Shown here one piece after another: positions 1 to 6,394 of a DNA stretch of 6,948 nucleotides. Below the pieces are notes generated by a model. The model did not search any database. It worked only from the letters and a program-made list of their open reading frames with translations, and was not told the DNA's origin. Source of the stretch: Phycisphaerae bacterium. Its GTDB lineage: Bacteria; Planctomycetota; Phycisphaerae; Phycisphaerales; SM1A02. Made by a program: the position numbers and the translations under genes. Position 1 is the first letter of the stretch. Each line of letters begins with the position of its first letter. The stretch lies in assembly GCA_018663565.1 (NCBI GenBank), contig JABJQE010000033.1:1-6948 (forward strand), read 5' to 3'.

Positions 1-206
1 CGGCTATTGGGCTCGAGTCTGCTCGCTCAACAAGAGATTCGTTTGAGGCATCGCTTGTCAGACTTGAGGACAAGGACAAAGATACGCTTGCTACGATTCG
101 AATTACGCCCGCTCCAGACACGAAGGGGCCGTTCCAGGGAATCATCGTGCTCTCTGGCGACGGGTACGAATCAACCTTGCCGGTCATTGGACATGCGGCG
201 CGATGA
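1..206 (+). CDS. 3' end of a beta-rich protein, possibly DUF1573-like (partial)
   Basis: This is the C-terminal 67 residues of a protein that begins left of the window. The reading frame is open from position 3 and ends at TGA 204-206. The visible part has an acidic and basic stretch (LEDKDKD) and then alternating beta-strand patterns: TLATIRITPAP, a short turn with KGPFQGIIVLSG, and a final strand ESTLPVIGHAAR. A strand, 'G-P-F-x-G-x-I-x-V' turn and terminal strand ending in V-x-G is typical of Ig-like or DUF1573 domains, which are often exported in planctomycetes. That family call is inference from a short tail. The stop overlaps the ispD start as ATGA, so the two genes are probably translationally coupled in one transcript. 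No signal peptide or N-terminal domain can be judged. I am confident that this is coding and unsure of the family. Confidence 0.6.
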   Translation, partial: AIGLESARSTRDSFEASLVRLEDKDKDTLATIRITPAPDTKGPFQGIIVLSGDGYESTLPVIGHAAR

Positions 207-964
207 ACATCACCGTCATTCTTCCAGCGGCTGGTATGTCGTCTCGATTCGGCAGCGACAAGTTGTCGAGCGATCTTGGTGGACGACCGCTGCTTGTGCG
301 CACCGTTGAGGCATTCACTCGCAGATCGGAAGTTCAGCAGATCATTGTGGCCGGCCCGGCCGGCGACGCCTTCGAGGCCTTTCAAGATCGCTTTGCCGCG
401 GTGCTTGGCTTCCATGGTGTGCTGCTGGTGAAGGGGGGCGAGCGAGATCGCTGGGAGACCGTATCTCTCGCCTTGCAGCATGTCGCAGATGACGCCACGC
501 ATATTGCGATTCACGACGCCGCTCGGCCATGCCTCAATACGGCGTTATTGGACCGTGTCTTTGAGGCGGCCGCCTCGCTAGATGCGGTGATTCCTGGTGT
601 TGAAGTTTCGAGCACGCTCAAGGAGACTGACCGCCAAGCCGCCTCGAATGTGGCGCAGGCCGATCTGCTCGTTGATTCGATCTTGGGCGACGAGGCATCG
701 CCGAGGCTTGAGGCCTGCCCGGTGTTGCGAACGGTGCCACGCGATGGTCTCGTGGCTGCCCAGACTCCGCAAGTCTTCATACGGTCCTTGATTCTAGAAG
801 CCTATGCCTCTGTGGAGGCCCAAGGCACGACGGATGACGCCTCGGTTGTCGAGCGATTCGGGGCGAGTGTTCACGTCGTACGGGGCGATTCAACCAACAT
901 CAAGGTGACCGAAGCTGGTGATTTGCAGCTTGCTGAGGCCATTGTCAGATTGAATATCCCCTGA
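203..964 (+). CDS. ispD: 2-C-methyl-D-erythritol 4-phosphate cytidylyltransferase
   Basis: This cytoplasmic MEP-pathway enzyme joins CTP and methylerythritol 4-phosphate to give CDP-methylerythritol and pyrophosphate, on the way to isopentenyl diphosphate. The 253-residue protein carries the family motifs in order. The nucleotide loop PAAGMSSRFGSDK is at 8-20 (R15 and K20 the likely catalytic pair). GGERDRWETV is at about 78-87, HDAARP at 104-109, STLK at 137-140, PRDGLVAAQTPQ at 179-190, TDDASVVE at 210-217 and NIKVT at 232-236. The expected catalytic and substrate residues (D105, K140, R180, K234) are all present. It is slightly longer than the usual 225-240 residues. The excess lies between K140 and R180, about 25 residues more than in the E. 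coli enzyme. After K20 the sequence runs L-S-S-D-L-G-G rather than the usual P-K-x-F-L-x-L-G-G. The ATG overlaps the upstream stop (ATGA) and no clear Shine-Dalgarno is visible, which suggests coupled translation. No ispF follows. Confidence 0.96.
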   Translation: MNITVILPAAGMSSRFGSDKLSSDLGGRPLLVRTVEAFTRRSEVQQIIVAGPAGDAFEAFQDRFAAVLGFHGVLLVKGGERDRWETVSLALQHVADDATHIAIHDAARPCLNTALLDRVFEAAASLDAVIPGVEVSSTLKETDRQAASNVAQADLLVDSILGDEASPRLEACPVLRTVPRDGLVAAQTPQVFIRSLILEAYASVEAQGTTDDASVVERFGASVHVVRGDSTNIKVTEAGDLQLAEAIVRLNIP

Positions 965-1041
965 AATGTTTTGGGCGGCGTTTGGGCTGATCCTCGCCTT
1001 TTCGATGGGAACCTGATCGTACGGGCCGATAGAAGCCACTC
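965..1041 (+). other. Gap between ispD and the glycosyltransferase gene
   Basis: This is a 77-base spacer between two co-directional genes. It contains a tiny open frame, ATG 966 to TGA 1014-1016, encoding 16 mostly hydrophobic residues (MFWAAFGLILAFSMGT). No clear ribosome binding site precedes that ATG. I see no convincing terminator hairpin or sigma-70-like promoter, so read-through from ispD into the glycosyltransferase gene is plausible. There is also no strong Shine-Dalgarno in front of the ATG at 1042. Confidence 0.4.
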
Positions 1042-2172
1042 ATGAGTCAGACTAGAGACATTTCATCCCCCGAGTATTTGCCCGAGGTCACCATCGTCGT
1101 CCCGACCTATCAGGAGGTGGACAGCCTTGGCCCATTGCTCGAGCGAATCGGGGCCGTTCGGGCAGGGGGGCTCGATCTTGATGTCCTGATTGTGGACGAT
1201 GACTCGCAAGATGGGACTGTTGAGCTTATCGCCTCGCTGGATCTTGACTGGGTGCAGTTGCTCGTCCGGACGGAGGAGCGGGGCTTGAGCGCGGCAGTGC
1301 TCTGTGGGCTTGGTGTGGCGCGGGGCCGAGTGCTCGTTGTGATGGACGCCGACTTGTCTCACCCCCCCGAAGCCATTCCGCAGTTTGCTGCAGCACTTGA
1401 GGAGGGCGCTGACTTCGTTGTCGGTTCTCGATATGTACCTGGCGGTACAACTGAAGATGGCTGGGGCGTACTCCGCTGGGTGAACTCGAAGGTGGCGACA
1501 TATATGGCTCGCCCCTTCACCACGGTGCGAGATCCAATGAGTGGATTCCTTGGGTTCCGCCATGACACATGGTCAGCCGCGGTTGATCTTGATCCGGTGG
1601 GATACAAGATTGGCCTCGAACTCATCGTCAAGTGTCGGTGCCGCCATGTGGTTGAAGTGCCGATTCACTTCTCAACGCGACAACTAGGTGAAAGTAAGTT
1701 ATCTCTTCGCGTGCAGCTTCAATACTTGACGCACATTGTGCGGCTCGCGCGTTGGAAGTTTCCAGGATGGTCGAGTTTCGTGCCCTTTGCCATGGTTGGA
1801 GTCTCGGGCATCGCCGTATACGCGGGGCTGCTGTGGCTCTTTCAAGAGTGGCTCGGCGGGCGTATATCTGAGGATCTGTTGATCATCATGGCGATTGTGA
1901 TCACCATGGTGTGGAACTTTGTTTTCGATCGGTGGCTGGCCTTCTGGTACGCGAGGCAGCAATCGATTGCCCGGCAGTTCGTGGGGTTCCTGCTCGTGTG
2001 TTCGATTCCGGTCCTAGTGAATTTCTTTGTGACACGCTGGCTGCTTGGAGACGACGTTGTTGTAACTCCTGCCGCTGGCGTGATCGGCGCTCTTGTTGGA
2101 TCTGTTGCTGGCGTCGTCTTTAATTGGATGTTCGTCCGCGCGATGGTATTCAAGCGGCCAAGTCGGGGCTGA
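1042..2172 (+). CDS. GT2 polyprenyl-phosphate-type glycosyltransferase fused to a GtrA membrane domain
   Basis: This 376-residue protein probably transfers a sugar from a nucleotide donor to a polyprenyl phosphate, or otherwise serves lipid-linked sugar transfer at the inner membrane. Residues 16-235 form a GT2 fold of the dolichol-phosphate mannose synthase type. They contain VTIVVPTYQE (17-26), LIVDDDSQDGT (49-59), the metal-binding DAD at 102-104 in VVMDADLSHPPE, GSRYVPGG (128-135), DPMSGF (164-169) and RQLGESKL (213-220). Residues 246-370 form a GtrA-like domain with four hydrophobic segments at about 246-267, 279-300, 312-332 and 344-366. The NFVFDRWLAFW stretch (292-302) matches the usual GtrA second-helix end. 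This fusion is a known architecture in bacteria and archaea. ATG 1042 is the first start after an in-frame TAG at 1030-1032. The gene ends 7 bases from the uvrA stop on the other strand. The donor sugar and acceptor cannot be read from the sequence. Confidence 0.92.
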   Translation: MSQTRDISSPEYLPEVTIVVPTYQEVDSLGPLLERIGAVRAGGLDLDVLIVDDDSQDGTVELIASLDLDWVQLLVRTEERGLSAAVLCGLGVARGRVLVVMDADLSHPPEAIPQFAAALEEGADFVVGSRYVPGGTTEDGWGVLRWVNSKVATYMARPFTTVRDPMSGFLGFRHDTWSAAVDLDPVGYKIGLELIVKCRCRHVVEVPIHFSTRQLGESKLSLRVQLQYLTHIVRLARWKFPGWSSFVPFAMVGVSGIAVYAGLLWLFQEWLGGRISEDLLIIMAIVITMVWNFVFDRWLAFWYARQQSIARQFVGFLLVCSIPVLVNFFVTRWLLGDDVVVTPAAGVIGALVGSVAGVVFNWMFVRAMVFKRPSRG

Positions 2173-2179
2173 TCTCTCT

Positions 2180-5038
2180 TTACAAGGCCAGCACAGCACC
2201 GGTGTGGCTCGTCCCGCACTGAGCAATATCCTCTGGCGTGCCCGCTGCGACCACCGTGCCGCCGCCACTGCCACCTTCTGGGCCGAGATCAATAATCCAG
2301 TCTGCTGACCTGATGACATCGAGGTTGTGTTCGATGACAACAAGCGTGTGCCCTCGGTCGGCGAGTCGATTGAGGACCTGCATCAGGCGATCAACATCGG
2401 CCATGTGAAGGCCAGTTGTTGGTTCGTCCAGTACGTACAGCACGTGTCCGTTCTGTCGAACGCCAAGCTCGCGAGCAAGTTTGATCCGCTGCGCTTCTCC
2501 CCCTGAAAGCGTTGTCGCTTTTTGTCCGAGTTGGATGTACCCGAGGCCAACATCATTCAGGCATGAAAGCATGCGGGAGACTGGCGGATGGGCTTCGAAG
2601 AAGTTGACCGCATCCTCGACGGTCATGTCGAGTACCTCGGCAATTGTTCGACCGCGCCATTTGACCTCAAGTGTCTCGGCGTTGTATCTCGCTCCCTGGC
2701 AGTCCTCACATCGCACAAAGACATCTGGCAGGAAATGCATTTCGATCTTACGAACGCCTTGGCCTTGGCACGATTCACATCGGCCACCTGCAACATTGAA
2801 ACTGAACCGGCCAGGTTTCCACCCGCGAATGCGAGCCTCCTTGGTGCGAGAGAACAACGAGCGAATATCATCGAAGATGTTGGTGTAGGTCACCGGGTTT
2901 GATCGTGGGGTTCGGCCAATCGGAGACTGGTCCACTTCCACAGTCCGGTCGATCCGGTTGAGCCCGGTGATGCGTTTGTGCTTGCCCGGTGGGTCAGTAG
3001 CGACGCCGAGCTTTCGGCGAACGGCTCGAAGCAGGATGGTGTTGATCAGAGTGGATTTGCCTGAGCCTGACACACCACTGACGCAGACCAGCCCGCCGAG
3101 TGGAATATCGACGTCAATGGATTGCAGATTGTGCTCTGCCGCCCCGCGAATGCCGATGGCCTTCTTTGGGTCCACAGGCCGGCGTGTCTCTGGGCCAGAG
3201 ATCGACGCGCGTCCGGTGAGATACTGGGCCGTAAGCGAAGTCTTTGACTTGAGAACTTGCTTGACGGTGCCCTGCGTCACGACTTGCCCGCCATGCCGGC
3301 CAGCGTGGGGGCCCATGTCGATCAGGTGATCTGAGGCGAGAATCATCTCTTCGTCATGTTCGACGACGAGCACTGTGTTGCCAATATCAGTCAGGTGCCG
3401 AAGCGTCGAAATGAGCCGGGCGTTGTCTCGGTGGTGCAGCCCAATGGTTGGTTCGTCGAGCACATAACACACGCCTACGAGGCCGGAGCCCACTTGTGTT
3501 GCGAGTCGAATGCGCTGCGCTTCGCCGCCGGAAAGCGTGGAACTGCCTCGGTCAAGCGTGAGGTAGTTCAGCCCGACTGACTGCAAGAATCCAAGCCGAG
3601 ACCGAAGCTCTCGCAAGATCGGTTCTGCAATCGCTGCTTCTTCAACACCGAGCGTGATCGTGGCGAGAAACTCAGCCGCGTCGTCGATTGTCAAATTACA
3701 GAGATCCGCGATGTTGTATCGGTGATCGGCCGACTGCACCAGCACGTGCAAACTCGATTGCCGGAGGCGTTGCCCGTGGCAGGTTTCGCATGGCTTGCGT
3801 GACATGAAGGTGTGCAGTCGTGCTTGGACACGCTCGCTCTCTGTCTCGTGATATCGCCGGTGGAGATTGACCAAGATGCCTTCGAACTTGAGCCGTTTGA
3901 TGTTCGCCGCCGCTGCCCCGTGTAGTAGGAGCGTGCGATCCTTGGCCGAGAGGTCGCTATATGGAGTCGATTTGCGATGCCCGGTGTGCTCGCAGAATTT
4001 GCGAATCTGCCTTGCGTACCACGTGTTGAGCCGGCGACCGTTCTTTGTCCAAGGCACAACGGCACCCTCGCCGATTCCTTTGGAGCGATCTGGCAGCACG
4101 AGATCTTCGTCAAAGGTCCGGTTTGACCCAAGTCCGTCGCACGCAGGGCAGGCGCCAAACGGCGAGTTGAAGGAGAAGATCCTCGGTTCAAGTTCTTCGA
4201 GGCTGCACTCGGGGTGAACAGGACACGCCATACGCTCGCTGTAGATGGTTTGGGTCCAGTTGCCATCTTCTTCGCGGAGCGAGTGAAGCACGCCGTCGCC
4301 GGTGCGGAGCGCGGTCTCGACTGAATCGGCGAGTCGCTCGCGCGTGTGTGGTCCGCGAATGATGATTCGATCGACGACGACTTCAATGTCATGCCGCTCG
4401 TGCCGAGCAAGCCCAAGTGGATTCTCCCCACCCTGGGCAAGCGATTCGCGGATGTCCACCACCGTTCCGTTTACGCGGGCGCGGACAAACCCACTCGCTT
4501 GAAGTTCTTGGATCGCATCCTTGTGGAATCCCTTGCGTCCTCGAATGATTGGGGCGCACACCATGAGTTTGGTGCCGACGGCGTGCTGCATGAGTTGGTC
4601 AATAATGTGCGTCGCGTTGGTCCGTTCAATGCCATGGCCGCACGTGCCGCGTCCCATTTTGGCCCAGCATGTCGGTGTGCCGCATCGTGCGAGCAAGAGT
4701 CGAAGGTAATCGTGGATTTCAGTTGTGGTGGCGACAGTTGACCGTGGCGTGTGCCCGCCGCGTCGTTGCTGAATGGCGATCGTGGGGGGGAGCCCATCGA
4801 TTGATTCGACGCTCGGCTTTCGCATCTGCTGGAGAAACTGCCTCGCGTAGGCGGTAAGCGACTCCATGTACTTGCGTTGGCCTTCGGCAAAGATCGTGTC
4901 GAATGCGAGGGATGACTTTCCAGAGCCAGACACGCCCGTAATGACCACGAGTTGATCGCGTGGGATCGTGACATCAATAGTCTTGAGATTGTGTTCTGCA
5001 GCGCCCTTGATCGTGATGAATTTGGAGGCAGGGGCCAT
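2180..5038 (-). CDS. uvrA: UvrABC excinuclease subunit A
   Basis: UvrA is the DNA-damage sensor of nucleotide excision repair. It dimerises, binds UvrB and loads it at lesions using two ABC ATPase modules. The 952-residue product is close to the usual 940-960. Visible parts in order are Walker A GVSGSGKSS (35-43), the UvrB-binding region (about 130-245), zinc module 1 (C272, C278, C297, C300), an insertion-domain pair (C417, C420), signature LSGGEAQ (502-508) and Walker B YVLDEP (525-530). The second half has Walker A GVSGSGKST (655-663), zinc module 2 (C754, C757, C777, C780), LSGGEAQ (844-850) and YVLDEP (868-873). The open frame extends to 5203, but ATG 5038 is the start. Family homology begins right after it, AAGGAAGAG sits just upstream, and a longer start would run into the permease gene. 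It lies 26 bases downstream of that gene, probably in one transcript. No LexA-like box was found in the short gap. The first cysteine pair is CX5C rather than the usual CX2C. Confidence 0.97.
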   Translation of the reverse strand: MAPASKFITIKGAAEHNLKTIDVTIPRDQLVVITGVSGSGKSSLAFDTIFAEGQRKYMESLTAYARQFLQQMRKPSVESIDGLPPTIAIQQRRGGHTPRSTVATTTEIHDYLRLLLARCGTPTCWAKMGRGTCGHGIERTNATHIIDQLMQHAVGTKLMVCAPIIRGRKGFHKDAIQELQASGFVRARVNGTVVDIRESLAQGGENPLGLARHERHDIEVVVDRIIIRGPHTRERLADSVETALRTGDGVLHSLREEDGNWTQTIYSERMACPVHPECSLEELEPRIFSFNSPFGACPACDGLGSNRTFDEDLVLPDRSKGIGEGAVVPWTKNGRRLNTWYARQIRKFCEHTGHRKSTPYSDLSAKDRTLLLHGAAAANIKRLKFEGILVNLHRRYHETESERVQARLHTFMSRKPCETCHGQRLRQSSLHVLVQSADHRYNIADLCNLTIDDAAEFLATITLGVEEAAIAEPILRELRSRLGFLQSVGLNYLTLDRGSSTLSGGEAQRIRLATQVGSGLVGVCYVLDEPTIGLHHRDNARLISTLRHLTDIGNTVLVVEHDEEMILASDHLIDMGPHAGRHGGQVVTQGTVKQVLKSKTSLTAQYLTGRASISGPETRRPVDPKKAIGIRGAAEHNLQSIDVDIPLGGLVCVSGVSGSGKSTLINTILLRAVRRKLGVATDPPGKHKRITGLNRIDRTVEVDQSPIGRTPRSNPVTYTNIFDDIRSLFSRTKEARIRGWKPGRFSFNVAGGRCESCQGQGVRKIEMHFLPDVFVRCEDCQGARYNAETLEVKWRGRTIAEVLDMTVEDAVNFFEAHPPVSRMLSCLNDVGLGYIQLGQKATTLSGGEAQRIKLARELGVRQNGHVLYVLDEPTTGLHMADVDRLMQVLNRLADRGHTLVVIEHNLDVIRSADWIIDLGPEGGSGGGTVVAAGTPEDIAQCGTSHTGAVLAL

Positions 5039-5043
5039 GGGGC

Positions 5044-5052
5044 TCTTCCTTC
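5044..5052 (-). promoter_or_regulatory. uvrA ribosome binding site
   Basis: On the minus strand the sequence AAGGAAGAG followed by CCCC lies directly before ATG 5038. It is purine-rich and at a workable distance. It is one of the better Shine-Dalgarno matches in the window, and it supports the short uvrA start over the longer open frame that reaches 5203. Confidence 0.55.
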
Positions 5053-5064
5053 GGGCCGGTTGGC

Positions 5065-6198
5065 TCAGCCGAGGTCGCGCCGCTGGAAGAGGGCAACGCC
5101 AATTGCAAGGGCGGCAAACGCATAGAGCAGGCCGTAGCTGACGCTCTGGATCAGGAATGATGTTGGAATCACAATGTCCTGCGTGACCGCATCGGACAAC
5201 CACAGCACTTGGAAGTTGGGCAGCACCGCATAACCTGCCTTGAGCAATCCCCAGCCGACGGCTTCGCCGCTCGTCGCCATGTCCATGAGTGGGACGGTGG
5301 CCTCGTCGATGAGTGTGATCTTCTCGGCGATCTCGCCACTTGTTCGCTCAATCACCGTCGTGATCTCAACTTCTGTGGTCAGCCCGGCCTCAGATGCTCG
5401 GGCGAGCCAGTCCGTCTCAAGCCCGCGGAGCATGCGGCCAAATATCCAGTCTGACAGGAGGCCGAGCACAAAGAGGCCAACGGTGACGGCCAGAGTCATG
5501 ACCTGGCCAAGTCTTGTGGATACCGCCACTGCGATGGCGGCGAGCATGGCGACGCACATACCTAGGGCAATTGTGGCGAGCCAGATATTGCCCTTGAACG
5601 ACTCGGCCATCGAATGCCGGCTGAAGTCGGGGTCGAAGTTGAGCGTGAGAATGTAGGCAACGAGCAGGATCGGCAGGGACACAAAGATGACCGTGCTCGT
5701 GAATGCCATGCCATAGAAGTAGTTGCACCAGACGGCTGCCACGACAGCGAGTGCTACCCCGCCGAATCCGAAGATCATGACGGGCACGTGGATGGGGTCT
5801 CGGACAGTCTGCAGGACAGAATGCATCTCGACCAGCATGAAGACCAGTGTGAGGGCTAGGCAGGCGACGAGCAGGGCCAAGAGGACGCCGAAATACTTGC
5901 CGAGCATGAAGACGGGGCGGCTGACAGGCTTCGATATGACGGTCAGCGCGGTTCGATTGGCAATCTCTCGGCCAAGCACGTTGGTGGCTAGAAATGAGGC
6001 GAGTACGGCACCTGCGAGAAATATGGTCGCGAGGCCGATGTCAATCAGCATTCTCTGGTCCTCGCCCATCGTGAAGGCCGCGAGCGGGTTGCTCATGACG
6101 AGCAGCAAAGCGGCCGCGACCACCACGACCAATGTGACCGGCTGACGCAGGCTCTCATAGAAGGTGTTTCTAGCGATGGCGAAGATCTGTGAGAACAT
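5065..6198 (-). CDS. ABC-2 type transporter permease, multi-pass membrane protein
   Basis: This 377-residue integral membrane protein resembles ABC-2 family permeases (the ABC2_membrane_2/NosY style), which form the pore of an ABC exporter with a separate ATPase. It opens with a short amphipathic MFSQIFAIARNTFYESLRQP, the usual cytoplasmic lead-in. Hydrophobic segments follow at about 20-36, 53-75, 101-123, 138-158, 166-186, 204-226, 234-254 and 346-370. Between the first helices lies the recognisable cytoplasmic stretch GREIANRTALTVISKPVSR (76-94), and the tail ends in FQRRDLG. A hydrophilic segment of about 65 residues (255-320) separates the last two helices. The open frame reaches 6348, but the extra 50 residues are polar and unlike this family, so ATG 6198 is preferred, although no strong Shine-Dalgarno precedes it. 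The cognate ATPase is not in the window, and the substrate is unknown. It appears to be the first gene of a permease-uvrA transcript. Confidence 0.85.
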   Translation of the reverse strand: MFSQIFAIARNTFYESLRQPVTLVVVVAAALLLVMSNPLAAFTMGEDQRMLIDIGLATIFLAGAVLASFLATNVLGREIANRTALTVISKPVSRPVFMLGKYFGVLLALLVACLALTLVFMLVEMHSVLQTVRDPIHVPVMIFGFGGVALAVVAAVWCNYFYGMAFTSTVIFVSLPILLVAYILTLNFDPDFSRHSMAESFKGNIWLATIALGMCVAMLAAIAVAVSTRLGQVMTLAVTVGLFVLGLLSDWIFGRMLRGLETDWLARASEAGLTTEVEITTVIERTSGEIAEKITLIDEATVPLMDMATSGEAVGWGLLKAGYAVLPNFQVLWLSDAVTQDIVIPTSFLIQSVSYGLLYAFAALAIGVALFQRRDLG

Positions 6199-6394
6199 GG
6201 GGGTGGTATCGTATCGAAGCAGGGATGGCTCTGAGGGGTCATTGACGGATTGAAGCCGGACGTGGTTCGGAGAATCATGATAATTTGCACAAGCCCATTG
6301 GAACCCTGACGGGTAGTTGTGACGTAGATGACGGGGTCCCGATGACATGTGGCCCTATAGATGCAGTGGCCGTAGCAGGAGACGATAGGTAGAT
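6199..6394. promoter_or_regulatory. Divergent intergenic region between the permease and the unknown membrane gene
   Basis: This 196-base region lies between outward-facing genes, so promoters for both directions are expected here. I find no pair of good -35 and -10 boxes. Isolated elements on the plus strand are TTGACG at 6242-6247, GATAAT at 6279-6284 and TATAGA at 6356-6361, none with a correctly spaced partner. The 8-base palindrome ATCATGAT at 6274-6281 could be part of an operator but is short enough to be chance. The promoter role follows from gene layout, not from a recognised motif. Confidence 0.4.
6377..6390 (+). promoter_or_regulatory. Candidate ribosome binding site for the gene at 6395
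   Basis: AGGAG at 6377-6381 lies 13 bases before ATG 6395, rather far. AGGT at 6387-6390 lies 4 bases before it, rather close. Either could serve. An in-frame TAG at 6386-6388 rules out any start further upstream. Confidence 0.35.

Noticed and set aside
7..309. 100-residue plus-strand open frame beginning MGSSLLAQQEIRL
   Set aside because: It overlaps both the upstream gene tail (frame from 3) and the first 107 bases of ispD. Its composition is arginine- and serine-rich shadow sequence with no family signal.
2197..2204. CACCGGTG palindrome near the converging gene ends, considered as a bidirectional terminator
   Set aside because: It is only 8 bases, lies inside the uvrA coding end, has no stem extension with a usable loop, and no T-tract on either strand.
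3691..4440. 249-residue minus-strand open frame inside uvrA, and other long frames antisense to or within uvrA, ispD and the glycosyltransferase gene
   Set aside because: They are off-frame shadows of well-supported genes, rich in R, S, P and T, without recognisable domains.
5039..5203. N-terminal extension of UvrA by 55 residues to ATG 5203
   Set aside because: The extension lies mostly inside the permease coding region, does not resemble UvrA, and a good ribosome binding site precedes ATG 5038.
6242..6270. TTGACG as a -35 box for a plus-strand promoter
   Set aside because: At 17 bases spacing the matching -10 position reads GTTCGG, which is not a promoter element. The nearby GATAAT is too far away.
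6199..6348. N-terminal extension of the permease by 50 residues to ATG 6348
   Set aside because: The extra residues are polar, histidine- and proline-rich and not typical of ABC-2 permeases, whose homology begins at MFSQIFAIARNTF. It cannot be fully excluded because ATG 6198 lacks a strong ribosome binding site.
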